A stretch of DNA of 13,167 nt from an uncultured Actinomyces sp. (GTDB lineage: Bacteria > Actinomycetota > Actinomycetes > Actinomycetales > Actinomycetaceae), in NCBI GenBank assembly GCA_937926195.1, contig CALEXZ010000105.1:1-13167 (forward strand), given 5' to 3'. Numbering within the stretch: the stretch's first letter is position 1; each line of letters begins with the position of its first letter. Both the position numbers and the translations under genes were made by a program. Shown here piece by piece: positions 6,944 to 13,167 of the stretch. A model generated the notes under the pieces. That model did not search any database. It was not told the DNA's origin and saw nothing but the letters and a program-made list of their open reading frames with translations.

Positions 6944-7822
6944 TCAGTCGTTCCCCTTCCGGATGAGTCCGAAGATCACCGCGACGGCGATGAGGCACTC
7001 GATGACGATGAACACCGAGATCGCCGAGGCGTAGCCGTAGTTCGTGCTCACGAAGGCCGTCTTGTACATGTAGGTGGTCACCAGCTCCGAGGACCGCCCG
7101 GGGCCCCCGTTGGTCAGGAGGTAGGGGACGTCGAAGCCGCGCAGGCCGTAGGTGACGACCATGACGAGGGTGGTGGCCCACACCGGGCGGATGTGCGGGA
7201 AGCGGATCTTGGTGAACACCTGCCAGGCCCCGGCGCCGTCCAGGCGCGCGGCCTCCTCGAGCTCCTTGGGCACGGAGAGCAGGGCGGCGTAGAGGATGAT
7301 CGTGTAGAGCCCCAGGAACCGCCACCCCTCGGGGACCGACACGGCCGTCAGCACCGTGTGCACGTCCGAGAGCCACGGGCGCGCGATCGTATCGAGGCCG
7401 ACCGCGGACAGCAGGCCGTTGACAAGGCCCGTCGGGTCGTAGGAGTAGATCCGCTGGAAGAGCAGCGCGATGGCTGTCGTCGAGATGACGGCCGGCATGA
7501 GGTACATGACCTTGAGGACCTCTCGGCCGGGCGTGATCGTCAGCAGCAGGCAGGCGATGCCCAGGCCGGCGCCCATCTGGATGAGCACGCAGATCGCCAG
7601 GTAGACGAGCTGGTTGACGAAGGCCTTCCAGAAGGTCGGGTCACCGGTGAGCATCTTCGTGTAGTTGTCGAGTCCGACGAACTCCATCGCCGTGATGCCG
7701 TCCCACCGGAAGAAGCTGAGGACAAGGGACTGGGCGATGGGCATGAGCACTCCCCCGCCGAACAGGAGCACCGGTGGCAGGAGGAAGAGGAGGACTGAGG
7801 TTCGTGAGCGATGAGGAAGCAT
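6944..7822 (-). CDS. Carbohydrate ABC transporter permease, MalF type
   Basis: This is the first permease subunit of the same importer (292 aa). A hydrophobic segment starts right after MLPHRSRTS (VLLFLLPPVLLFGGGVLMPIA), five more follow, and the EAA loop is at about 188-210 (ELEEAARLDGAGAWQVFTKIRFP). The motif LTNGGPGRSSELVTTYMY near residue 235 is typical of MalF-like sugar permeases. I chose the ATG at 7822. The in-frame GTG at 7885 lies inside the strong hairpin 7856-7889 and would add a low-complexity MGGGAPPP tail. The Shine-Dalgarno before 7822 is poor, so a GTG at 7852 cannot be excluded. The gene follows the binding-protein gene after 72 bases that include the hairpin. Confidence 0.9.
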   Translation of the reverse strand: MLPHRSRTSVLLFLLPPVLLFGGGVLMPIAQSLVLSFFRWDGITAMEFVGLDNYTKMLTGDPTFWKAFVNQLVYLAICVLIQMGAGLGIACLLLTITPGREVLKVMYLMPAVISTTAIALLFQRIYSYDPTGLVNGLLSAVGLDTIARPWLSDVHTVLTAVSVPEGWRFLGLYTIILYAALLSVPKELEEAARLDGAGAWQVFTKIRFPHIRPVWATTLVMVVTYGLRGFDVPYLLTNGGPGRSSELVTTYMYKTAFVSTNYGYASAISVFIVIECLIAVAVIFGLIRKGND

Positions 7823-7855
7823 GGTGGTCTTCTGGTTCTCGTCGTGAGGCACGGT

Positions 7856-7889
7856 CTCGGTGGGGGGCGGGGCGCCGCCCCCCACCGAG
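7856..7889 (-). terminator. Strong intercistronic hairpin between the binding-protein and permease genes
   Basis: CTCGGTGGGGGGC and its exact complement form a 13-bp stem around the loop GGGGCGCC. After a small bulge, ACGG/CCGT at 7851-7854 and 7892-7895 extends it to 17 pairs. It begins five bases after the binding-protein stop. No U-run follows. A hairpin here usually leaves more transcript of the binding protein than of the permeases, by partial termination or by protecting the 3' end. Confidence 0.7.
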
Positions 7890-7894
7890 GGCCG

Positions 7895-9244
7895 TTACTC
7901 GCCGAAGTAGGCGGGGGCGTTCTCGGCCAGGGCCGTGTCCATCGTCTTGATGAACTCCTCGACGCTGATGTCGCCCTGGACGAGCAGCACCTGCTCCTGG
8001 ACGAGCGTCGTGTTGGTGGTGGGATCGAGCTGGGTGTCCCACGGCATGAGCGCGGTTCCGGTGACCTTCGCCGCCTCGTCGATGGCCTCCTGGTAGATCG
8101 GCAGCGCGTTGTCCGGGATGACGGGCTCCACCGTCGTCGGACCCATGAGGCCGGTCGCGGCGTACTTGTCGGGGTAGCGCTCCAGGGCGAAGCGGAGGAA
8201 GTCGTGGATGAGGGGGTCGTAGGTGGCGGCGTTGACCGCCACCCCGATTCCCGACGGCGCGACGTACTCGTTCGCCTCGGTCTTTCCCCCGGCCACGGTC
8301 GGCAGGGTGAAGAAGCCGATGTTCTCCTGCAGGTCCGCGGGCAGCTCCGTGGTGGCCAGGCTCGGCAGCTCCCACGTGCCCATGTTGTAGATGGCCGCCT
8401 TGCCGGAGGTGAAGAGGTTCTGGGCGTCGGTGTAGCCAACGGAGGAGAAGCCCTGCTGGAAGGCTCCCGCGGCCCCGAGGTCGTGGAGCCACTGGGCCAT
8501 CTTGCGCCCGGGTTCGTCGCTGAAGGCGGCCTGCGCCCTCTTGAGGGTCTTGATGTAGTCCTCGCCGGCGACCCGGAACGGCTGGTAGGCGACCCACCTC
8601 TCCAGCGGCCAGCCGTCGAGCCCGTCGAGGGCGATGGGGGTGACGCCGGAGGCGGCGAGCTTCGTGCACAGCTCGGGGAAGTCGTCGAGGGAGGTGGGCA
8701 CCTCGACCCCGGCAGCAGCGAAGAGCGCCTTGTTGTACCAGAACACCTCGATGCCGTACTCCAGCGGGATCATGTAGAGCGACCCGTCATCGAAGCGCTG
8801 GTAGTCCAGCGCCGAGGGACGGTAGCTGTCCGTGATACCGAAGCTGTCGAGCAGTGCCGCCACGTCCACCATCCGGTTCTGCTTGGCGAGCCTCTGAGCG
8901 AAGGGCGTGGCGTCGGTGTCGAAGAGCTCGGGGAGCTTGTTGGCGGCCGCCAGGGTCTCGTACTTCTGGATGTAGGAGGGGCGGTCGGGAGTGGTGATGA
9001 GCGTCAGCTTGAAGCCGGAGTGCTCAGCGGCGTACTCCTCTGCGATCTCCTGCATCGTGGAGATGACGGCGCCGTCAGCCGCGCGAGACAGCAGCCACGT
9101 GATCTCGCGCGGCTTGATCTCTCCCTCCGGGTTGATGACGACGGGCTCGCCCGAGGGGGCGCTGGCGCCGGTGCAGGCGGCGAGGGCGGGGGCGGCCACG
9201 GCCATGGCGGCCAGCGCAAGGAAGTGGGAACGCGTGATCTCCAT
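7895..9244 (-). CDS. Extracellular solute-binding lipoprotein of a sugar ABC transporter
   Basis: This is a 449-aa family 1 (CUT1) solute-binding protein that captures the sugar outside the cell and delivers it to the MalF/MalG-type permeases just downstream. The signal peptide is MEITRSHFLALAAMAVAAPALAAC. The lipobox LAAC places the lipidated cysteine at residue 24, followed by a flexible TGASAPSG linker. Features of the class include LPELFDTDATPFAQ, DGSLYMIPLEYGIEVFWYNKALFAAAG (hinge region), LFTSGKAAIYNMGTWELPSL and the C-terminal domain ending YFGE. I placed the start at 9244, where AGGAGAAAG precedes the ATG. A longer open frame reaching 9529 overlaps the upstream GH32 gene and would bury the signal peptide. 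Ligand specificity cannot be read from sequence; context suggests fructan fragments. Confidence 0.93.
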   Translation of the reverse strand: MEITRSHFLALAAMAVAAPALAACTGASAPSGEPVVINPEGEIKPREITWLLSRAADGAVISTMQEIAEEYAAEHSGFKLTLITTPDRPSYIQKYETLAAANKLPELFDTDATPFAQRLAKQNRMVDVAALLDSFGITDSYRPSALDYQRFDDGSLYMIPLEYGIEVFWYNKALFAAAGVEVPTSLDDFPELCTKLAASGVTPIALDGLDGWPLERWVAYQPFRVAGEDYIKTLKRAQAAFSDEPGRKMAQWLHDLGAAGAFQQGFSSVGYTDAQNLFTSGKAAIYNMGTWELPSLATTELPADLQENIGFFTLPTVAGGKTEANEYVAPSGIGVAVNAATYDPLIHDFLRFALERYPDKYAATGLMGPTTVEPVIPDNALPIYQEAIDEAAKVTGTALMPWDTQLDPTTNTTLVQEQVLLVQGDISVEEFIKTMDTALAENAPAYFGE

Positions 9245-9275
9245 AGTTCTTTCTCCTGTGAAAGATTGGGGGTTG

Positions 9276-10694
9276 CTACGGACGGGTGTGGGTGCTGAGA
9301 GCGGTGACCGTGACGGTTCCGTCGAGGGCCGCGACGCCGACGTGCCCGCTCGTGCGGGCGTAGACGCTGGTCGACATGACGACGGCGTCGTCCACGCAGC
9401 ACTGGAGGAGCTCGTGGCTGGAGATGACGTCGAGGTGGGCGCGCCCGGCTGACAGGTCGACTGGTCTCTCGAGCTCGATGAAGTGCGGGACGTCGCCAGC
9501 GACGTGCCACTGCTCCGGGCCCGGCTCACGACGCGGCCACCGGTCGAGCACCATCCGGCGTTGACCGGGCTCGAGCCTGAGCACGTAGCCGGTCTCCCCC
9601 TCGGCGTCCGTGCGCAGGAGCAGGGAGATCTCCCGGGTCCCGGTGGTCCACTGCAGGTCGATGCTCAGGCGCAGCTCCTCTCCGAGCTCGGGGGTGAGGA
9701 CCTGCGCGCGGTAGGAGGTTGGTGCGTCGAGGACGACGGGTGTGTCGAGGCAGGTGAGCTCCCGGCTGTAGGCCCCCAGGACCTCGGGGGGGATCCTCAT
9801 GCTCAGGGAGCCGTCGGGCGCCTGCACCGCCTCGAGGCAGGCCATGGTGCCCGCCCACAGCCAGGGCCCCTCGTCCGTGCCGCCCTGCCGTGAGGCGATC
9901 CAGCCAAAGAAGAGGCGCCGACCGTGCCACTCGACGGACTTGGCGGCGTAGAAGCCGCGCCCGTCGAGGGTGTCGTGCTCGGGGGCCTCCCAGGGGCCGG
10001 TGGGGGTGCGCGACACGCGGTAGCGCGTGACGAAGCGGTCGGTGAACTCCGAGTAGACGAGGTACCACCACGAGCCGATGCCAAAGACCTCCGGGCACTC
10101 CTGGGTGACGAAGCGGCGCGGCTCCCACAGTGGCTCGGTGATGCTCCAGTGGGTGAGGTCCTCGCTGACGAGCCGGGCGACCACGCCTCGCCTGCGGTCG
10201 GGCCCGTCGAGGTGGCGGGCCGCCAGCACGAGGCTCCAGTGCGTGTCGCCGGGGGCGCGGTAGACCTGCGGGTCGCGCCAGTCGGCGGGGTCGTAGCCCT
10301 CGGGGGCTCCGAAGGTGTCCTGCGGGTGCTTCGTCCAGGTGCGCATGTCGGTGCTCGTGGCGTGGGCGACGAGCTGGAGGGACCTGCCGTCGGCTGCGAG
10401 GCGGGCAGGGTTGTTGGCGGTGTAGAAGAGGTGGTAGACCCCCGCGTCGTCCTTGACGACGCTTCCGGTGTAGGCGTTGAAGTCCTCGGCGTCGGCGCCG
10501 CCGGAGGCGAGTGCCTCCCCGCGGTCCTCGTAGTGGACGAGGTCGCTGGTGACGGCGAGGTGCCACGGCATGCCGGGCCGGGGCTCCTGGCGTCGTTCGA
10601 GGAGGTAGTACAGGCGGATCTCGTGTCCGTCGGACCACGGGATGACGTCGCCCACCCAGTGCGGGGACGGCCTGAAGAAGATGTCGCGAGTCAC
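9276..10694 (-). CDS. Cytoplasmic GH32-related glycoside hydrolase with an atypical nucleophile motif
   Basis: This is a 472-aa protein of the GH32/GH43-type five-bladed propeller fold followed by a beta-sandwich. It has no signal peptide, so it should act on imported sugar. Two catalytic blocks are canonical: Asp141 in DWRDPQVY and Glu199 in TQECPEVF. The first block is HWVGDVIPW instead of WMNDPNG, with Asp16 the likely nucleophile. I recognise this as a distinct GH32 subgroup shared with Firmicutes, whose substrate I do not know. It leads the operon, 31 bases before the binding-protein gene, under the LacI-type operators. The GTG at 10694 is preferred because GAGGGAG precedes it at proper distance; a GTG at 10700 is too close to that site. 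Opening of a difructose anhydride or hydrolysis of short fructosides is inferred from context. Confidence 0.85.
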   Translation of the reverse strand: MTRDIFFRPSPHWVGDVIPWSDGHEIRLYYLLERRQEPRPGMPWHLAVTSDLVHYEDRGEALASGGADAEDFNAYTGSVVKDDAGVYHLFYTANNPARLAADGRSLQLVAHATSTDMRTWTKHPQDTFGAPEGYDPADWRDPQVYRAPGDTHWSLVLAARHLDGPDRRRGVVARLVSEDLTHWSITEPLWEPRRFVTQECPEVFGIGSWWYLVYSEFTDRFVTRYRVSRTPTGPWEAPEHDTLDGRGFYAAKSVEWHGRRLFFGWIASRQGGTDEGPWLWAGTMACLEAVQAPDGSLSMRIPPEVLGAYSRELTCLDTPVVLDAPTSYRAQVLTPELGEELRLSIDLQWTTGTREISLLLRTDAEGETGYVLRLEPGQRRMVLDRWPRREPGPEQWHVAGDVPHFIELERPVDLSAGRAHLDVISSHELLQCCVDDAVVMSTSVYARTSGHVGVAALDGTVTVTALSTHTRP

Positions 10695-10707
10695 GGTCAC
10701 TCCCTCG

Positions 10708-10725
10708 TGATCAATCGATTAACCA
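10708..10725. promoter_or_regulatory. LacI-type operator O1
   Basis: TGATCAATCGATTAACCA is a near-perfect palindrome with a central CG, the classic LacI-family operator form. It overlaps the predicted transcription start and lies 14 bases upstream of the start of the first operon gene. It matches O2 at 10751-10768 on the shared consensus TGRTCAAtCGATTgAtCA. Confidence 0.82.
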
Positions 10726-10727
10726 TG

Positions 10728-10757
10728 AGGCTACACACACGCCCCCACCTTGGTCAA
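10728..10757 (-). promoter_or_regulatory. Predicted promoter of the levan/fructan operon
   Basis: On the minus strand, TTGACC (10757-10752) is a good -35. TAGCCT (10733-10728) is a modest -10 after an 18-base spacer. Transcription would start near 10721, leaving a leader of roughly 26 bases. The -35 lies inside operator O2 and the start site inside O1, so a bound repressor would block polymerase directly. Confidence 0.6.
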
Positions 10758-10768
10758 GCGATTGATCA
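10751..10768. promoter_or_regulatory. LacI-type operator O2
   Basis: TGGTCAAGCGATTGATCA matches the same palindromic consensus as O1, with one imperfect position in one half. Its centre is 43 bp from the centre of O1, about four helical turns, so two dimers could bind on the same face. It covers the predicted -35 element. Confidence 0.8.
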
Positions 10769-10840
10769 CATGCTGTCGGTGTCCGTTTCTCGCGCAGCGG
10801 GGACCCGGCCGCCCGTTGCGCACCCGGGCGGGCACACGTG

Positions 10841-10876
10841 CGGGTGGGTCCGACGCCGAGGCGCCGAACCCACCCG
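10841..10876 (-). terminator. Hairpin closing the second uptake operon, homologous to the one at 3285-3322
   Basis: The arms CGGGTGGGTCCGACGCC (10841-10857) and 10860-10876 pair over about 15-17 positions. The two non-Watson-Crick positions are C/A on the plus strand but G-U wobbles in minus-strand RNA, as expected for a terminator of the leftward transcript. It lies 30 bases beyond the stop of the short GH32 gene. No U-run follows. A smaller 5-bp CCGGG/CCCGG stem sits between them at 10883-10898. Confidence 0.72.
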
Positions 10877-10906
10877 TGAGCACCGGGCCCTCCCCCGGCA
10901 CCGCGC

Positions 10907-11821
10907 TCAGTCGCGCGCCGTGAGCACGACCTCCTCCCACGCGAGCGGGTCCGGGGCGACGCCCCTGAAGACGCCGTCGGCGCCGTCGTCGAAGCCGGTG
11001 AAGACCCCGCCGCCGTCGCGCAGGGTGAAGAGCTGGCCGGCGTACAGGTGGGTGGGCTCGACGTAGCGGGCACCGTCGACGTCCCAGGGTCCCAGGGGGC
11101 TCTCCCCCTCGGCGACCCACACCGTTCCGGGGCACGGCCGCTCCTGCATGTCCCGGCCGCAGGAGAAGACGAGGTAGTGATGTCCGTCCACGGTGCGTGA
11201 CTGGCTCACCTCCAGGTGGCCGAAGGGGCCGGGGGCGGTCAGCGGCTCGCACACCTGCCAGTGGTCGAGGTCCTCCGACACGGCGTGGCCGATGACCCCG
11301 GCCCGCAGACGCTCAGCGCCCCGGGCGCGCGCGGTGATGAGCATGTGCCAGCGTCCCTCGTGCTCGAAGACGAAGGGGTCGCGCCAGTGCTCGTCGCGGG
11401 TGCCGTCGACGCCGAGGGTGGCGTACCAGCGCGGGTCCGCCTCCAGCGGCTCGTCACAGGCCCGGTGGAAGGTGCGGCCGTCCTCGCTGTCGGCCCAGCC
11501 GATGCGCTGCACGGCCCCGCCCTCGCGGTGGCTGATACCGGTGTAGAAGATCCGCATCGTGCCGTCCGGCTTGAGGACGGTCGAGCCGGTCCAGATCGCC
11601 TGGTCGTCCCAGGCCGGTGCGTCCGAGTGCACGAGGGCGTCGGGCACGAGTGTCCAGGACCGGGCGTCGTCGGAGACCGCGTGCCCCAGGCTGGCGCGCC
11701 AGTGGCGCCGGTCGGGGTCGTGAAGCGCCCGCGAGGCCCGCAGGAAGAACAGGTGGTAGCACGAGCCGTCGTCGAGGACCCAGTGGTCCCACAACCAGTG
11801 GTCGGCAAGTGACAAGGACAT
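10907..11821 (-). CDS. Short cytoplasmic GH32-family glycoside hydrolase (propeller domain only)
   Basis: This 304-aa protein has no signal peptide and holds only the five-bladed propeller of the GH32/GH68 group, without the C-terminal beta-sandwich found in typical GH32 enzymes. Candidate catalytic residues are Asp12 in LWDHWVLDDG, Asp148 in HWRDPFVF and Glu204 in GHLEVSQSR. The acid/base block is LEVSQ rather than the usual ECP. It resembles a group of about 300-aa actinobacterial proteins annotated as GH32 whose substrate I do not know. GAGAGGAG stands four bases before the ATG. It begins 10 bases after a MalG-type permease stop, so it is the last gene of that uptake operon and probably works on its imported sugar. 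Fold and family are well supported; the activity is open. Confidence 0.82.
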   Translation of the reverse strand: MSLSLADHWLWDHWVLDDGSCYHLFFLRASRALHDPDRRHWRASLGHAVSDDARSWTLVPDALVHSDAPAWDDQAIWTGSTVLKPDGTMRIFYTGISHREGGAVQRIGWADSEDGRTFHRACDEPLEADPRWYATLGVDGTRDEHWRDPFVFEHEGRWHMLITARARGAERLRAGVIGHAVSEDLDHWQVCEPLTAPGPFGHLEVSQSRTVDGHHYLVFSCGRDMQERPCPGTVWVAEGESPLGPWDVDGARYVEPTHLYAGQLFTLRDGGGVFTGFDDGADGVFRGVAPDPLAWEEVVLTARD

Positions 11822-11831
11822 GGCGCTCCTC

Positions 11832-12794
11832 TCAGCCCTTGACCGCCGTGCCCGCGAGGGACTGGACGAAAGAGCGCTGGAAGATGATGAACAGGATGAG
11901 CATGGGCAGGGTGATGAGGGTCCCGTAGGCCATGATCTGGCCCCACACGGGGTTGAGCTGGAAGAAGTACTGCATACCGACCGACACCGGCCGCAGGCTC
12001 TCCTCCTGCACGACCATGAGCGGCCACAGGTAGGAGTTCCAGGCGGGCAGCATCATGATGATCGCGACCGTCGCGAAGGTCGGTGCGGACAGCGGGACGA
12101 CGATCCTGCGGTAGATCGTGAACCAGCCGGCGCCGTCGACACGTGCGGCCTCGTCGATCTCCTTGGGGATGTCCCCGAAGTGCTGGGCGAAGAGGAAGAT
12201 CGCCAGGGCGTTGGCCACGTAGGGCAGGATCTGGACCTGGTAGGTGTTGAGCATGCCCTGCTTGACGAGGAAGCCGTCGACGACCCACTGCAGGGAGGGC
12301 ATCTTCGCCACCCAGAAGACCAGCGGGACGGCGATGGTCTCGAAGGGCACCATGAGGGTGGCGAGCACGAGGGACAGCACGATGTTCTTGCCGCGCCAGC
12401 GCATCCGCGAGATCGCGAAGCCGATCATGGAGTTGACGACGAGCCCCAGCACGACGATGCACACCGTGACGATGATGCTGTTGCGGATGAACTGGGCGGC
12501 GGGGACCCGCTCGAAGACGCCCGTATAGTTGTCCAGGCTCAGGTCACCCACCGGCAGGAAGGCCCGCAGCGAGCCGAGGTCGGCGAAGATCTGCCGGTCC
12601 GGCTTGAAGGACGAGAAGATCATGAACAGCAGGGGGAAGACCGCCACCGCGGCCGCCACCGTCAGGCCGACGTAGGTCAGGGTCACCGATTGGCGCCTGG
12701 TGGCCGCGCGACCGCGACGACGCTCGGCACGCTCAGGACGCGAGACGGAACCGGGGGGCGCGACGTCGGGGATCGAGGAGGTGTGCTCGCTCAT
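11832..12794 (-). CDS. Carbohydrate ABC transporter permease, MalG type (second system)
   Basis: This is the 320-aa MalG-type permease of a second CUT1 sugar importer. After a polar, arginine-rich cytoplasmic tail (about 1-37), hydrophobic segments appear near 38-62, 105-128, 138-162, 183-205, 240-262 and 288-308. The EAA loop is at about 212-235 (EIDEAARVDGAGWFTIYRRIVVP). The C-terminus SFVQSLAGTAVKG is typical of the class. The ATG at 12794 has GGAGAAGGA upstream and lies one base after the stop of the MalF-type gene (TGACATG). A longer open frame reaching 12881 would overlap that gene and add a serine-rich tail without a good start. It is clearly diverged from the MalG-type protein at 6037-6942, so the two systems are not a recent duplication. 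Confidence 0.93.
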   Translation of the reverse strand: MSEHTSSIPDVAPPGSVSRPERAERRRGRAATRRQSVTLTYVGLTVAAAVAVFPLLFMIFSSFKPDRQIFADLGSLRAFLPVGDLSLDNYTGVFERVPAAQFIRNSIIVTVCIVVLGLVVNSMIGFAISRMRWRGKNIVLSLVLATLMVPFETIAVPLVFWVAKMPSLQWVVDGFLVKQGMLNTYQVQILPYVANALAIFLFAQHFGDIPKEIDEAARVDGAGWFTIYRRIVVPLSAPTFATVAIIMMLPAWNSYLWPLMVVQEESLRPVSVGMQYFFQLNPVWGQIMAYGTLITLPMLILFIIFQRSFVQSLAGTAVKG

Positions 12795-12795
12795 G

Positions 12796-13167
12796 TCAGT
12801 CCTTCTCCCGTGTGAGTCGACGCTGGATGAGGCTGATGGCCAGGACGACGAGGAAGAAGATGAGCGAGATCGCGCTTCCATAGCCCATGTCCTGCTCCCG
12901 GTAGCCCTTGCGCACCGCGTGGTAGACGAGTGTCGAGGTAGCGTCCTGGGGGCCGCCGGAGGTCATGACGTCGACCTGGACGAACAGCCCCAGGGCCGCG
13001 ATCGTGATGGTCACGAGGATGAAGACCATCGTCGAGTGCAGCCCCGGCCACGTGACGTAGCGGAAGCGCTGCCAGCCGTTGACGCCGTCGAGGTCCGCCG
13101 CCTCGTACAGGGCGGGGTCGATGCCTTGCAGGCCCGACAGCCAGATGATCATGTGCAGCCCCACCGC
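12796..13167 (-). CDS. Carbohydrate ABC transporter permease, MalF type, C-terminal part (5' end beyond the right edge)
   Basis: The last 123 residues of a MalF-type permease are visible; the family is usually near 300 aa. The fragment includes the second half of the permease domain: the EAA loop ALYEAADLDGVNGWQRFRYVTWP, a hydrophobic segment (TMVFILVTITIAALGLFVQVDV), MTSGGPQDATSTLVYHAVR, and a last membrane segment before the basic tail LIQRRLTREKD. The frame is open to the window edge. An internal GTG near the edge is not a start, because it would remove half the permease domain. It pairs with the MalG-type gene one base downstream. The matching binding-protein gene is presumably further right. 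Confidence 0.92.
   Translation of the reverse strand, partial: AVGLHMIIWLSGLQGIDPALYEAADLDGVNGWQRFRYVTWPGLHSTMVFILVTITIAALGLFVQVDVMTSGGPQDATSTLVYHAVRKGYREQDMGYGSAISLIFFLVVLAISLIQRRLTREKD

Noticed and set aside
7823..7885. MalF-type start at the GTG at 7885
   Set aside because: That codon lies inside the intercistronic hairpin, and the added residues are a GC-rich low-complexity stretch.
7811..9298. Long plus-strand open frame opposite the binding-protein gene
   Set aside because: Same antisense artefact of GC-rich coding DNA. The opposite strand holds a clear lipoprotein with a good ribosome site.
9245..9529. N-terminal extension of the solute-binding protein to an ATG at 9529
   Set aside because: It overlaps the GH32 gene in another frame and would place the signal peptide and lipobox inside the protein. 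The ATG at 9244 has a strong Shine-Dalgarno site.
10811..10831. CCGCCCG/CGGGCGG stem beyond the second terminator
   Set aside because: It is a 7-bp GC stem with no U-run, far from any stop codon and not similar to the two paired hairpins. Chance is a sufficient explanation.
1..13167. CRISPR arrays, tRNA/rRNA genes, insertion sequences, phage or defence genes
   Set aside because: I found no repeat arrays, no tRNA-like cloverleaf, no transposase or integrase, and no compositional break. The window reads as a metabolic locus next to housekeeping suf genes.

Overview
The window is about 70% GC and every supportable gene lies on the minus strand, so it reads right to left. Tight gene packing, good Shine-Dalgarno sites, a sufR-sufB-sufD order and ABC sugar permeases without their own ATPase all point to a high-GC actinobacterium. 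An Actinomyces or Schaalia-type oral or gut organism is my guess. The genus is inferred from gene content only.

Right part (13167 to about 10840): the 3' end of a sugar-uptake operon. It holds a MalF-type permease cut by the window edge, a MalG-type permease, and a short propeller-only GH32-family hydrolase, closed by a long hairpin. Its promoter and its substrate-binding protein must lie beyond the right edge.

Middle part (about 10770 to 3285): a second operon. A promoter carrying two 18-bp LacI-type operators drives a cytoplasmic GH32 enzyme, a lipoprotein solute-binding protein, MalF and MalG permeases, a LacI regulator and a secreted Tat-dependent GH32 enzyme. A strong hairpin sits between the binding-protein gene and malF. 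The operon ends in a hairpin homologous to the one that closes the right-hand operon. The secreted enzyme does not look like an ordinary levanase. Its active-site block (GWLCDPQRP) and much of its sequence match what I remember of Arthrobacter levan fructotransferase, which turns levan into the cyclic dimer difructose dianhydride IV (DFA IV).

Left part (3250 to 1): the start of the suf iron-sulfur assembly operon. It contains sufR (a four-cysteine repressor), sufB, and sufD running off the left edge. A DtxR/IdeR-like box and an inverted repeat lie upstream of sufR.

My working model is a levan-use locus in three steps. Levan is cut, possibly cyclised, outside the cell. The small fructosides are imported by two binding-protein-dependent systems, probably powered by a shared MsiK-type ATPase encoded elsewhere. 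They are then opened in the cytoplasm by two unusual GH32 proteins. The LacI protein is the likely sensor. The gene calls are firm. The DFA IV route and the substrates of the two intracellular GH32 proteins are inference.
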